From assembly GCA_030248215.1 (NCBI GenBank), contig JASANG010004131.1, positions 1 to 64,000 on the forward strand: a stretch of 64,000 nucleotides of DNA, written 5' to 3'. Positions 1-12,425 of this stretch are shown in pieces. Origin of the DNA: Enoplolaimus lenunculus (lineage: Eukaryota > Nematoda > Enoplea > Enoplida > Thoracostomopsidae). How positions within the stretch are numbered: position 1 is the first letter of the stretch; each line of letters starts with the position of its first letter. The notes beneath the pieces are model-generated. The model was not told the origin of the DNA. It made no database searches and was given only the letters and a program-made list of their open reading frames with translations. The position numbers were made by a program, and so were the translations under genes.

Positions 1-49
1 AATTCAATTATTTTTTGCAAATAAGTTATACTAGTCAGCCGCCATTGCG

Positions 50-225
50 CAATGCGCAAAAGTTAGCGAATCCACAAAAATGTGCATGTGCAAATTTTCT
101 TTTACAGAACAATCACATTTGTGTTCTGAGAAAATATTGTAAACAAAGTAATGCTGGAAAATTGCCGAAAATACGTATGTATGGCGTTCAAGGTTCAATA
201 ATATATATTTTATGTAGTGAGTGAT
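50..225 (+). repeat. Dispersed repeat, copy 1 (copy 2 at 2255-2420)
   Basis: Shared order of short motifs: GCGCAAAAG, then ATGCAAATTT, ACAATCAC, ATTGTAAAC, GCTGGAAA, AAAATACGTATGT. A diverged inverse copy starts near 27370 (CCACATACGTATTCTCGGCA). The frames here are by-products. Confidence 0.6.
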
Positions 226-1199
226 CCTAAATTGCATTCAAACAACATTCAGATCTCATGACTAACAGTATGACTGACCCTGAGTAGATTGATTAAAAAG
301 GGATTTTGCCAAACTATCCTGAGCAAATCCCCTTTTCATTTCTTTACTCTAAAATAGTAATAATATTAGTCACTAGATCTTTCACCACAAATTTTTAAAA
401 TCACGACTAATTTGCGTTATTTTTATTTCAAATTGAACAGTCGCCGCATATCTGTAAGTAAAAAGTAGATGATTTTGAAATGATTTACAACCAACTATGA
501 ACAAAAACTCACAAAATTTTGGTATTTTTAAGGTATAACGCAAACAGCCACTTATTTCTACCGGAAACGGATGTCCGGATACACCCTGATAATATCAAAC
601 CGTTTTTCTTCGGTGGGCAAAAACGCCCTTTCTTCATCCACGCCCAAGTGTCAGATAAATAATGGCTATCACATTCGTGACAACTGGAGAAATGTGTTGC
701 TCTGCGCGTGTAAATGAGTTTAAACTGTGAACGTTACCAATTTCCAACCGTTCCAACTGCAATGCTGCGCTAATTCCGGGTCGTCAAGTATTCCGACGAG
801 GAGGTTTCGTTTACGCTAAATAACCACTTCATCATAGATGGTACGCAAATGCGAATCTACGACAATTCGTCGCCCGAAAACTTGTCGCCAAACAGCGTCC
901 GACGGAATATGAATAAATCTAAGCATAATCTTCTTCCCATAATGATGGTCGACAAATTGTCGAGTTGATGAAATTTCAGATTACAAGCTGTACGGCGACG
1001 AGTTGTCGGGCGATATATTGTCGTGATACCCACATTTACCTTTATTTTTGAAACATTTTGCAGAAACCTTTAAATTACAACCTGCAAATTTCGCAAATTT
1101 CAATTAGCATTCAATTGAATATCTTTGAACCGCTATAAATATTACATAAGACGTATGTAAATTGTTAAAACAAAATTGCACATTCTCTATCATATTCAT

Positions 1200-1345
1200 G
1201 GCCCATGTTAAGCGGCGTCCAGGTTTCTGGTGGTTCTATAAAAGTGTACGTATAGAATCTAGATTACATTTTTTGCTTAGGCTTAGGCTTAGGATCTCAT
1301 TTGTTTACAACGCTTAGGCTTAGGCTTAGGAATACACTTTATAGG
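1200..1345 (+). mobile_element. Family A element (TTAGGC-hexamer MITE), 3' end lost
   Basis: It starts GGCCCATGTTAAGCGGCGTC, continues CAGGTTTCTGGTGG, then an AT-rich spacer and two blocks of GCTTAGGCTTAGG separated by ATCTCATTTGTTTACAACG. The expected right inverted repeat is not seen. Confidence 0.7.
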
Positions 1346-2254
1346 AATTTGTAAATCTGTCACATTCAGCTATGATTCTTCGAAAGTATTTCAGGCCAAG
1401 TTTAAAAAAAACCTCTTCGAATGACAGTGTTTTCTCTGTGATTAAAATTTTGTAAAAAAAATTTAATCTCACAAAACCAGATATATCAGTTCAACCGTTG
1501 TATAGCAAATCGCGTAAGAATCGGTGTTAGTAAAGGTTTGAATACAAAACTAAAATTTAATCTGCGACAATTCGTCGCCCGACAACTTGTCGAACAACAG
1601 TATCCTAAAAGCTTATGAATACATTTAAACAAAATTCAAATCGTAATCCTAGGCCTAAAACTAAGGTTAAGCATATGATAGGCAACGACTTGTAGAGTTG
1701 ATGAATATTTGTACAAGTTGTAGGGTGACGATTTGTCGGGTGACGAATTGTCGTGATACCACTAAAATTCCATGCCATATTTGAAAACATGTGTGGGCAT
1801 GGCTTCTATGCTACTGATGCAGGATTTCAAAAAAGCGAATTACGCTACGCGTACAAATTGAAAACCCATAACTCAATCGGTTTTTAAAACGAAGGTTCAC
1901 ATCACGCCTAGTTTTCCGGTTCGTTTCTGCGCCAGCTATTTTTTAAAACTATTTAAAAAAATTACCGTAAATATATTATAATTAATATAGTATACGTGTT
2001 GCAAAATTTACAACGCTAACAAAAATTTTTTGTCACATAACTAATGTTCAATCATACACAACTAAATATTAAGTTAATTTGGCAATTATCAAAATGGTTA
2101 ACTTTGGGTAGGGCAAATTAATGAAATTCGTTTGTACATATTGGTTGGTCTTAGAAAATATACAAAAAGTACGAAAAATTCAAATGCATAGATCACCAAA
2201 CTACATATACCAAAGGCATCGTCCAGCTTTAATTTGCATAAGTCGACCATGGTT

Positions 2255-2420
2255 TGCGCAAAGCGCACGCGCAAAAGCGTTTGTGAACACAAAAAATTCT
2301 GTATGCAAATTTCCTAATTATATAACAATCACGTCTGTGTGCTATGAAACTATTGTAAACGAATTACGCTGGAAACTTGCCCAAAATACGTATGTGTGGT
2401 GTTCCAGCTTTAATATATAA
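2255..2420 (+). repeat. Dispersed repeat, copy 2 (copy 1 at 50-225)
   Basis: Same motif order as at 50-225, including TATAACAATCACGTCTGTGT and CCCAAAATACGTATGTGTGG. Confidence 0.6.
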
Positions 2421-2979
2421 ATTTGCACGCTATAAAATTCGTAAAAGAACTTATTTTTGAACGGTGGCTCTAAACTCAAACTCGTCCAATCAACTGGCTT
2501 TGTTCAACAGAAAATTGTTTACCCATAAAATGGCAAACAGAGTTAACAGAAAAAATATTGAACAAGCCACGAAAATACCAGATTTTAACCAAAAACTTTA
2601 AAAATCCGAAAATAAGCAACACTTTTATAAAATTAAGCTCGCTGCACACGGCGGTTCTTCTGTAACGTTACAGTATATCATCACTGATAAGAAAACATTT
2701 AGGCATCTGAAAAATAGATTTAGACCGTTTCGGAGCTACAATAGCGATATCAATCTCGGTCACTGACAACGTTGAGAACTCGTTGAATTACACTTGCTCA
2801 AACGCATGCTTGGAGTTGAATTAAGTTAGACATGCGACAGGGTCTCAGCATGAAACCATGTTACTGGTATGGGATCTGAAAGGCTTCAATACACTTGGGA
2901 AAATGCCGACAATGAAGACTGATTATAGGTACTCACTAAAACATTCATACCAATTTATAAAAAAGTCAGATTCAACAAA

Positions 2980-3045
2980 TATATATATGTATATATATAT
3001 AATATACACATACATACACATATATATGTATGTATATATAGCAAG
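2980..3045. repeat. TA/CA microsatellite
   Basis: Mixed ATATAT and ACATACACATAT runs. A purer TA run is at 55305-55352 and a TG run at 27944-27966. Confidence 0.9.
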
Positions 3046-3782
3046 TCCTAAAACGTGAGGCACTCTTTCGGTAAAACACACTTACTGAAGTTTTCTGGTT
3101 TCTATGAATTCGTTCCACAAAACCAATTCCTAAACACGAATAACAGTTTTCACTTGTTATCGATAAAATTTAATACTTAAATATGGTACAAATTTTGAAT
3201 ATATCAAAACCAAATTCCACTATTATTTATCTTGCACGACCTCGTAATCAAAAATACCTGGACCCACAACTGTGTCGGTAAATTTCCGTTTAAGCTTCAG
3301 ACTAGCGACCCTAATAAGACCAGATTCTTGTTTTAAATCCGAATTAATAGAATGCTTTACCTGCAAATGCAGATCGTACATGGATAGAGTCCAAAAATCC
3401 TAATTTAGGTTCATAAAAGTCGATAACTTCAAATTAGAGCACGTAAATGGTTCCTGGACTAAATATTGTCAATTACACTACAGAACTTATGTTCATGAAA
3501 CAGTTAAGTGTTCAAAATATTTTGCGAAATAACTGAAGTCAGTATTTAAAATAGATAATAGGATAAGAGAACAGAGGGGCGTCCAAACAATAACAGGTGC
3601 TGGGGTGAAACATAAAATAGTCCATAATCGAGTAGAGGAGGGCAATATTCTCTGGTGGGTCAAAATGTATCTCAGTTGCACGCCTATCTGTTATTCGGAC
3701 GCTATACTAGTCTACTAACACTAAAACTGATTAGAATATAATTGGTTGACGCCAGAGTGGTACAGGATATTTCGGTAATACC

Positions 3783-3830
3783 GTGACAAGCAGCCCCTAA
3801 AACGGTCAAAGAGACAATAGTCGTATATAT
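3783..3830 (+). repeat. CAAGCAGCCCCTAAAA motif family
   Basis: GACAAGCAGCCCCTAAAACG followed by a GAGAC motif. Related sites are at 4915-4960, 19199-19240 and, inverted, 50140-50190; a weaker one is at 34488-34525. All continue with GAGACGGGGT-like sequence, so they are ends or pieces of one unresolved repeat. Confidence 0.55.
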
Positions 3831-4303
3831 AACTTAAAACAATATCAAGAATAATTACGCTTAAATATTATATGTTGCAATAATTTCAACTGTGAAAAAT
3901 TTCCTAAAACCGAAACTATTTGCACCTCCTCATATAAGTGCAAAAACTGCATTAATGAATTTTACTGCTGAAAATAACAGTTTCAAATTTGCGCAGGTTA
4001 CAAAATTACTTCTTCAACTGAACGTTATTAATTAATGCTAAAACGACACAAATTGCCAATAGTTTCGATACTGTCTCATTGTATATTGACTTAGCGCATA
4101 AATTGCAGTAATACTATGCATTTTGTCTGAGTAACTTTAAATAAAAGCTTGCCTCATGGAAAATCATCACCACTTTCTTGCGACTAAAAATTACTTAGAA
4201 AAAAAAAACCACGCACGAGAATACCCCCGCCCTTTTAATTTCCCCCCACACGCCAATTTTCAAAAAAAACAGCTTTGTATTAAAACATACACGTGGTTTC
4301 TTC

Positions 4304-4470
4304 GGGTCCGTAGCCAAGTGGGTGGGCCAGGGGAGCTCAGCCCCCCCCCTTGGAAAACTTTGGCACCCCCCTAGAAAGTTTTCAAGCTTGCTTGTAACTC
4401 ATTGAAAACCCTTGAATGTCCCTCCTGAAAATTTTTTAGCCCCCTGGCAAGATGAGCGAGCTACGGGTTG
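4304..4470 (-). mobile_element. Family B element (GGCCCGTAGCCA ends)
   Basis: The left end GGGTCCGTAGCCAAG and right end GAGCTACGGGT are inverse. C-rich and G-rich tracts flank an inner CTTGCTTGTAACTCATTGAA. Confidence 0.75.
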
Positions 4471-4737
4471 GGTTTCTTTAGGTATGCAAAATAAGCCAAA
4501 AAATTTCCTGCGTGTAAGGCAAAAACGATTTGAAAATTTCGGGGGGACCACTGAGTTAAAACGGGGAACTACTTCTCAGGGGGGGTCCAAATCGTTAGTC
4601 TTCTTTTCGCTAAGCCCCGTAAAATGAAATTTTGATTCTAAATAGCTATGCTTGAAATTTAAACAAATGTAATTTTGGCGGGTATTATGTCTTCCAACAA
4701 TATCAAAAGTTCTGAACCAGGTACCCGTGAAACAAAC

Positions 4738-4790
4738 AGCTTTTAAAAGAGACGGCCTCCAGGCTGTCTCAAAAATCCATGACCGTTTCT
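4738..4790 (+). repeat. AGAGACGGCCTCCAG motif, shared with 35025-35070
   Basis: TTTTAAAAGAGACGGCCTCC followed by a CGTCTCAAAAAT-like sequence at both sites, with a small inverted GAGAC...GTCTC pair in each. Confidence 0.5.
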
Positions 4791-5279
4791 GTAACAGAAA
4801 TACTGTAAATTTCGTTATTTTTCAAAGCGATAGTTCTAAGTCCTTTACTTTTCAGTACAGGTATTCTGTACTTTTTGATTGAAATAAAAGTAACGAAATT
4901 CATTCAACATCATAAACAAGCAGCCCCTAAAAACGACAATGCAGACGGGGTACACACACGCAGTATTCCAAAATATATTTCATGGTTCGCAAAAAGCATT
5001 AAGTTATATGCAATCACCAAAATGAAAGTTAATATCAGAAGTTGTGAAAATTGACGCAACCGTAGCATTATTTTATTGCACAGATATCATCAATTAGCTG
5101 AATTAAAGAAGGAAATTAATTCTTTAAGATATAAAATCTACTGCGAGTTTTGGTTTTTTACACAGTTTACTGTCAAAAACACGGATTAAATAAATAGTTT
5201 TAATTTTTTTTGCTTATAAATGATTTATTAATATTAAACTTTGAACTGCGTTTTCTAGGGATGTAATATAACGCAACAC

Positions 5280-5690
5280 ATCTTCTTCAGCCGAAGCCTA
5301 AGATTAGTCCATTAATAAGCTAGAGTTACTTTTAGGTTCGCAAAAGTAGCCTAAATATATTTGCAAGCGCAGGAAATTACCTAAACTTCTAGAAAAAAAT
5401 AAAACCAAAACTACGCTTGATCCTATAGCAAAAAATTATTCGAAAGCCTAAAACCTTATATACCAACTGCAACATTTAGTACTTGTACACTCTCCGTTTC
5501 CCACAAGCCTAGGTTTTGGCTTAGGTTTCAGAAAAGGTTTACCTAAAGCCAACGCTAAAACTCAAACTGTTTCTTTTACTTATAACAAATCTCAAACTTC
5601 TTCTTTCTTTTACTTATAACAAATTTGAACTATTTAAAGTCTAAACATAAGCCTGAACCTAAACCTAAGCGTGAAACCGTAATTGTGACA
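5280..5690. repeat. Scattered TTAGGC-type hexamers
   Basis: Isolated CCTAAG or CTTAGG copies at about 5293, 5510-5545 and 5645-5675, without recognisable element ends. Probably decayed family A copies. Confidence 0.4.
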
Positions 5691-6363
5691 GAAAGCGTAC
5701 ACCGGACTATTAAAAAGTCTTAGGGTTCGCGGTTTAACCGCTTTGAATAAAAGAGCACAAGGAAGAGTGTTTCCATCGTCGCCGGGGTGCACAAAAGTTT
5801 ACAAAACAACCACGCTTGTGAGCACACACGGCGAGCACATATAGTCTATAATGTTTTTACTCTCAAAACATTATTTTCCCTAATTTTTTCAGTTGGAAAT
5901 ATTTAAAAAAATTTGTCTTATTTAAACAATAATCAACAACAGAGGAAAAATATATCTTTATATGTATACACAACGTGTATATGAATGATCATCATTCGCA
6001 GGGCCGCGCTACTACGGCGGGTAAGGGATCGATATGGACGCCCATGCGGACATTTTTACCGTCCTGCCGAAACTTTTATCGACGGTGGTAAAATAATTCT
6101 GCGTTAGAAAGATGGTGTTGCCCTCCCCTATACAGTTTCAGGATCCCCTACTCACAGTTTCTGCTCGCATTACTGCTCATTCGCATGAAAAGACAATATG
6201 TTGCAGGGAAATTAATTGAGGTGGTTCTCGAAGAATCGCCGATAAAAATATAACTGACCCTGAGATAGTTTCTGAAGTGGCTGAAAAGTGCCGGTCCCAG
6301 AAGATGGCCAGGGGAGACGCCTGAACCGCGCCGTAAAACAATTCTCGTCTGTACCCCTAAGCA

Positions 6364-6504
6364 GGCCCGTAGCCAGCTTACCTTGCTAAAAGGGGCGAAA
6401 ACATTTTCAGCACGGGCATACAATGGTTTTCGTTGACTTACAAGCAAGGTTGAAAAATGGAGCGCAAAATTTTTTGAGGGTGCTGCACGCCTAGGTACGG
6501 GCCC
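6364..6504 (+). mobile_element. Family B element
   Basis: Starts GGCCCGTAGCCAGCTTACCT, has GTTGACTTACAAGCAAGGTT inside, and ends TAGGTACGGGCCC. Confidence 0.75.
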
Positions 6505-6704
6505 GCTCCTAAGACAGATTTAGCCTGCTTGTAATCTTATTTCATGTCGCAGCACAAGTTCATTCAAGATTCAACTGTTCCTGTAACCTACAGCTCAAAT
6601 TGCATATAACTCGACTCATTTCAGTTCAGAGCTGTGCTATAAATACCGTGGTATAACAGTTCGACTCACTTGATGGACGGTTAAGGGTTGCGCTATATTT
6701 GTTC

Positions 6705-6833
6705 ACATGCGGCGCCGTACGTCACCCGCACGGTACCGTCCGGTGCCGTCTTTAACCCGTACGCCGGCGTCCGTCACCATACAGCGCTGCCCGTCACCAT
6801 GCGGCGACGTTCGTCACCGTACGGTATTGTACG
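6705..6833. repeat. CpG-rich 20-bp tandem repeat
   Basis: CGTCACC recurs at 20-bp spacing (6771, 6791, 6811), with the intervening sequence ATGCGGCGACGTTC or close variants, and an older copy at 6719. The block is strongly CpG-rich inside AT-rich flanks and has no long open frame of note. Confidence 0.7.
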
Positions 6834-6955
6834 CAAATAACTCACGTAATGAACAATTCTCGCTTTGCTTCGCTCGACTCTAATTATTTAGCATTTTCAG
6901 CATCGTGTAATACATAAATTTTTAAGCAGTATACTCTTGCAAAACTAGGGTAATC

Positions 6956-7121
6956 GGGCCCGTAGCCAAGGGGGAAGGCCAGGTGGGGCGCAGCTCCCCT
7001 AGACAAATTTTGGCCCTACTGACAAAAGTTTTAAACTTGCTTGTAAATCAACGAAAACCCTTGTGTTTTCCCTCCTGAAAACTATTTACCCCCTCTAGCA
7101 AGATGAGCTGGCTGTGAGCCT
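6956..7121 (-). mobile_element. Family B element
   Basis: Starts GGGCCCGTAGCCAAGGGGG, with AAACTTGCTTGTAAATCAAC inside and AGCAAGATGAGCTGGCTGTG at the right end. Confidence 0.75.
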
Positions 7122-8672
7122 GAGCGCAACAGCAACACTCGTGCTATAACGCAGCCGTGCCGAATTCCTCGTTTTGGATTCGTGCACAGCTCAAAAATTT
7201 GCACTTTAAACGATACTCTCGTGCGTAATTCTAGCGCCTCGGCATTGCTCGGTCCAAAATTGCACACTTATTAGATTTAGTATCATTACGGTGTGGATGC
7301 AAATTTTTGAGATACAGAAAACCGAGCTACAACTATTACTAAAACCTTTAGAAGTAGCAATTGATAGTGATCGGTATAGCAGCTTACAACAAATGAAACC
7401 GGTGTATATAAGTATATATAACCACAAAACCTTTGAAATTTAATAAAACTTGGCTGTTGGCTTTCATATATTGTATGGCACCGTTCAGTGCCAAATCAGG
7501 TTCGAATGAGTGGGCTCCCCAAATTTCAGGGTGGGGCCCCTTGCAATGATTAAAATATTTTTCATACATTTTCCTTTAAAAACCTGTGTTAATCGGTGGA
7601 AAGGCCCTCTTCTTGGCGTGGGTTCCCCCACATGGGGGTATATTGGTGGCTGCTCCGGCAATGGCACCGTTAATGTTCTTGCTGGAATGGCACAGAGGTG
7701 GGCCGGAATTTTTTACACAATTAATTTTAATAAGAAACGTTATTAAGTTCAATAATAATACGGTTATAACTCGCCTGAGGCAACCCTACCATTAAATCTT
7801 AGGCTCACACGCGTGAATCAATGTAGTACCTAAGTTAGTACCTCCTATCACCCCTAAAGAGTATTTAGCTCCTCAGAGGGTCTCACTCCGCAATCCGAAT
7901 GACTCAGTAAACATTTTGGACCCACTCGCAAAAAATTAGCCTAAAACTCTGACCACTCCAAATCCCTGTAGAGGCCCGAAAGACATCAAAATTGTAAAAC
8001 TGTGTAAAATGTGTTCGACTACATTAATAATTGGATAGTTTTATCTCATGAACTGAGCCTCTGCGAGCTACGCAAGGCCCTCGGTAACAACAACAGGTCC
8101 CGATGGACCGCATAGGGCCTGAACAAAGCGTATGGGACCTGATTGAAGCTTATGAGGACCTATGGTTTTTACCATGGCTCGCAAAGTGTAGCCTCGGCCT
8201 GGCTCTGTATCGTTGGTTCCTTGTCTAGCCCCAATTTTTGACCCGCAGCCAAGTACGAACGGCTTGGGCACGGTGTATGACAAACTTTTACACCTATCAG
8301 TCGCCGAACACCATGCGGTTGTCAAAGGCGCTGAGTTGTACAAAATCTTCATTAAAGGCAATTTGCATATACCAGTCGTGGAACAACATTTCTTGAGCTA
8401 AGATCGGCCAACTTACATCGCAAATTTGTTTGTTTTAATTACATAATCTGTCCTGCTGCGAACATTAGCTTGAATAATATGCTAATTAGCTAGTAGCTAA
8501 GTAATTTCAAAGTGTGTACATTTCAAAGCACTATATTTTGATTTTCCATGCCTATATCCATCCCTTCGATCCACAGCGCACAAGATGCAGATGATGTTTA
8601 TAACGTAATTGACATAGCTAATATGGTAATTACAGAGTAGCTAACTATATGGAGATCCGTTTCAAATATTTA
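7122..8672. other. Unassigned DNA with a GC-richer island
   Basis: Frames of 60-97 codons overlap on both strands. The GC-richer 8050-8400 stretch has an open minus frame lacking an ATG start and without a recognised family. I see no supported gene. Confidence 0.4.
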
Positions 8673-9103
8673 CAATGGCGGATCCATGTGGGGGCCACCC
8701 CGGCCGTGGCCCCCCAACAGCATCTCAACATAAATTATATAGAGTGTCAATTGCTGTTCGACGCTGTTCCGAAAATAGCAGGCAGTTCTAACTCATTCAT
8801 AAACAGAAACAGATGTTGCTGAAGCTGACTGGATTTTGCTTTTTCAAAACTGAATTGGCTTCCGAATCCGAGCCTTTAAATTTTGCCTTTTTGAAACCAA
8901 ACCTGAACTTCTGTTGCCACCCTGTTGTTTAGATCTAAATTGCGTTGATGCGTCAGTTTTATTTGTGATTCATCTCAATTGAACGAACGTAAACAAGTCA
9001 ATTTTATGGCAATAGTTCGTGGTTTGTGTGTCGGTCAAAAATAAGTTTATTACCTGTGAAATTTTGCCCCCCCCCCAATTGTGAGATCTTGGACCCGCCA
9101 CTG
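8673..9103 (+). mobile_element. Family C element (GTGGCGGATCC ends), long copy
   Basis: Left CAATGGCGGATCCATG and right TTGGACCCGCCACTG. The inner ATAGTTCGTGGTTTGTGTGT and ATAAGTTTATTACCTGTGAA match the other copies. About 250 bp at 8760-9005 is extra relative to the 172-bp copies, either an insertion or the ancestral interior. Confidence 0.75.
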
Positions 9104-9819
9104 TATATTTATAATTGTTTTATTCAAGTTTCACTTCACCAAATACCCTTTAATACTGTAACGCGGTGTCAACACCCCACGATGATAAGCTTTCAAAGGA
9201 AAAGTATTCGTTCAGTGTTTCCTTAGTTGTGCATCAAACGGACGGACAGATAGACAAACAGACGATCAGACTGATGGACATCCACCTTTCAATCCTTGAG
9301 TACAAGTCATAATCACTAGAACAGAGCTTACTGTTAAACAACAAAGTTACGGGGTAACATGGAAAACAATAAAATTAAAGTTGTTTGTGCTTCAATTGCA
9401 ACTTTACTAGTGGGTAATGATAAAATTGAAAAATGAAATTTTTCTAACCTGCACAATATTTTCAAAATGCAATGCAGTATCTTGTTTTGGTTTTCAACCG
9501 ACTGCTGTGCAAGTCACTTTGTTCGTGCTACCATGATAAAACGGACACTACGGGCTTCTTATGTATCATTTCTAACCCAATATGATATTCCAAAAACAGT
9601 AGTTGACTGCTTCCATTATGTATTGGTCCCGTTTTGTGTTTCAATATCATACGATATTCCTTGCATCGCCGGTTAATATCATATGACCGTTTTAAAAATG
9701 TCTACTGATCAGTTACATTACTAGGTTTGCGTATGACGAAATACATGATACTAAACAGACATGTGCCGTTAGTATCATATGATTTTACGAGACAATGTAA
9801 TGACAAGCATACCGATCTC
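9104..9819. other. Unassigned AT-rich DNA
   Basis: Only ATATCATATGA-like short motifs near 9585-9790 stand out. No exon is supported. Confidence 0.4.
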
Positions 9820-10170
9820 ATTTTGGCGGGAAAATTCAAATTTATTCGAGAAATTCAAATTTTGAGCGAAATATTTAAACTTTGACGGGAAAATTCAAAT
9901 TTCGATGGAAAATCATATTGGCGAAAAAATTCAAGTTTTGGCGAAAAATTCAAATTTTGGAGAAAATTCAAATTTTAACGGGAAATTCAAATTTTGTCAG
10001 GAAATTCAGATTTTGGGGAAAATTCAAATTTTTGCGGGAATCTTAAATTTTGGCGGGAAACTTAAATTTTGGCGACAAATTGAAATTTTGGCGGGAAAAA
10101 TCAAAATTTGGCGACAAATTTAAATTTTGGCGGGAAAATTCAAAATTTGGCGGGAAAATTGAAATTTTGT
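9820..10170 (+). repeat. Tandem array of E2F-site-like units
   Basis: About 18-20-bp units of the form TTTGGCGGGAAAATTCAAAT repeat across 350 bp. At least five copies (near 9822, 10049, 10087, 10126 and 10146) contain TTTGGCGGGAAA, the canonical E2F recognition sequence. Others are diverged to GGCGACAAA or GCGAAAAA. ATATCATATGA-like motifs sit on both sides (9585-9790 and 10168). Confidence 0.85.
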
Positions 10171-10224
10171 ATGATATTCGACTGTCGTCTGTCCATGGTA
10201 CCAGAATTATGAGTTGATGTCAAA

Positions 10225-10290
10225 TCGACATATGACAAAACGTGACCCGACTGCCCCAGTTATAACGTCAATCCCGCATGTGCGACATTG
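10225..10290 (+). repeat. Repeat shared with 56605-56680
   Basis: CTGCCCCAGTTATAACGTCA and TCCCGCATG here, CTGCCCCGGTTATAACGTAA and TCCGCATG at 56638. Preceding CGACAT/GACAT bases also correspond. Confidence 0.5.
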
Positions 10291-10572
10291 ACACAACATA
10301 AACAGTTCTGGATCGTGAAATTTCTGTTGAAAGAGCCACCGCGATGTATAGTAATGAAAAGCTTACGATCGAAGCGACCGAAGAGCCAAACAAGCATTTT
10401 AGCCCTCAACCTGTGTTAGATGCGGGGGCAAAGTCTAATTTGGCCCCTTTAATCCGCCAGCGAACGCCAATACCTTGAAAAGCAGATAGTTCGGCACCTC
10501 TCGGTGTCTTGAACAAAAACAGTTTCGCTGCCTTATTTTCCAATTCAAGGGTTTGGTTGAAGACTGGGTTGT

Positions 10573-10745
10573 CAATGGCGGATCCATGGGGGGCGGTCCC
10601 GACCGTAGTTCACCCCCAACAGCATCTCGACAAAAATTATATAGCAATTTTGTGACAATAGCTCGTGGTTTGTGTGTGAGTCAAAAGTAAGTTTATTACC
10701 TGTGAAATTTGCCCCCCCCATTTTGAGATCCTGGATCCGCCACTG
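10573..10745 (+). mobile_element. Family C element
   Basis: Left CAATGGCGGATCCATGGGGG, right CCTGGATCCGCCACTG. The interior is nearly identical to 31948-32120. Confidence 0.85.
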
Positions 10746-11479
10746 TGGGTTGCATATACAATTCGCAAGTGTGAATACAACAATGATCGCCATACTTGCA
10801 GGGAATGCAATTTTAAATTTTTTTTTCATAAAATAAAATTTCAAACTGGTCCCGACCCGCATGTGAATTGCGGCAAAAGTTTAAATTTTGCAACAGTGAA
10901 AAATTAATCAAATTAAAAACTCAAAATGTGTCTACACAGATTTGGACCATATTTTACTTTATTAAACTTATTAATATATAAAAACTAATATTTCGAACAA
11001 AAATTACCCTGTTCCTGTTTGCAACTGCATTCAAATGCAACACTTCTGAATTATATTAAACTGAACGCATATCCGCTTGCAGATAGTATATTAACATTAA
11101 GTATTAGTTGATTCTTCAGTATTTTCATTGTATTTAAAAAGTTAACCCCTAAAAGTATAAAATTTACTTGTCAACCATAAATTCCCCACCCACAAACGAT
11201 CCCCAAACAGATACCACGTTCAGTGCGCCATATATTACATTCGTCTTACCTTCATTTTGCTTTGCGTTGGCCCCGTCAATATTAATTTGTTTCCGGCACC
11301 GCTGCAACTTACTTAAACGTTACTATAATATTTGAAACAGTATAATTTTTCAACTAAAATTAATAAGTTCAACAGGTTTTTGTAACAATTTAGAACAGTA
11401 TTTTTGTGTTCTAGAACCCACGCCCGTATTGGTTACCACTACCGGTGCGCATCCTCCTACATTCGGCATGCCATCATTG
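10746..11479. other. Unassigned AT-rich DNA
   Basis: Nothing recognisable between the family C and family D elements. The same holds for 10291-10572 and 11951-13282 apart from the hexamer core at 12337. Confidence 0.4.
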
Positions 11480-11950
11480 TACTGTAGTGACCTGCCTGAA
11501 TAAAACAAAACAGGGGTGACTGATATTTATTTGGCCTCTCGAGAGGGTACCTCCTTGTTATTCGGTTACGGACTGTTATTTATTTTTAACACGCCCTCCG
11601 CTCCCTTCGTTACTGATATATGCGGTGCTGCAACTATCCGTTGAATTAAACGTTTTTCGTCTTGTATCAAATATTTGAGCAATAATGCAAGGTTATACTT
11701 ACTAAGGAATGTTCTTTCAAATCATAGTATGCTTTAAAGATTTGAACTCAAATATATTTGGTCCTGGAGTTACTTATGCACTACAATTAGGGATAATTGA
11801 CATTTATGGACTCTAATTAGGGTTTACGGACTCTATCCGCTTACGGACTCTTATTAGGAATACGGCCTCCTGTACGATTGGGACTCAAAATGGGGACCCC
11901 TTCCTCATTACCTCTTCTTATTATACTCTTTTATTCGGATCAATACAGTA
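11480..11950 (+). mobile_element. Family D element (mariner-like MITE)
   Basis: Starts TACTGTAGTGACC and ends TTATTCGGATCAATACAGTA. The interior (GTTATTCGGTTACGGACTGT, GGTCCTGGAGTTACTTATGC) is shared with the other D copies. Length 471 bp. Confidence 0.8.
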
Positions 11951-12336
11951 CATTGCGACGCCCCTTAATTTAGCTTTTTTGCGCGCACCACTGCAAGTTA
12001 CTAAAACATTACTACAAAACTCCTAATTTTTTCAATAAAATTAAGTGTTCGAAAAACTCTTCTTGTAATAAATAAGTTAGGAAATATTAGACAAATTTGC
12101 CATCTAACAATGTAACATTACAAAAACATTATGTTCACTTCCACGAATAGTTTTTCTACTGCATTAATGAAATCCTCGACTGGAAAGTTCATCAATGTTA
12201 TTAATGTAAACAAAGCCTGGAACGCCTGCCATACGTAATTTCGACATCACGCCATCTTATATGGGTGCCCAAATATTTTGGGTCACGTTACTTCGAGCGG
12301 CGAACCATAGATATTTTCGCATGATTGATTACCATA

Positions 12337-12425
12337 GAGTAAGCTTAAGCTTTAGCTTAATTTTTTTTCCTTAAGCTTAGGTTTAAATACAAATTTGCAT
12401 TTATGCTTAGGCTTAGGCTTTGATT
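12337..12425 (+). repeat. Decayed family A core
   Basis: AGTAAGCTTAAGCTTTAGCT followed by hexamer fragments and GCTTAGGCTTAGGCTTT. No terminal inverted repeats are visible. Confidence 0.5.

Larger units (their letters stand above)
226..4303. other. Unassigned AT-rich DNA (outside listed repeats)
   Basis: No convincing exon. Partly repeated: AATTCGTCGCCCGA and ACTTGTCG occur at 865-890 and 1568-1590, and GACGAGTTGTCGGG (995) resembles GACGATTTGTCGGG (1727), suggesting an old pair of elements. The rest to 4303 is non-coding by eye. Confidence 0.5.

Noticed and set aside
1565-1755. CRISPR-like spaced GACAACTTGTCG repeats
   Set aside because: Only a few diverged copies at irregular spacing, in a eukaryotic context; more likely an old inverted-repeat element.
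8068-8361. 97-codon minus-strand frame in a GC-richer patch
   Set aside because: No ATG start, no recognised family, and an overlapping frame on the other strand.
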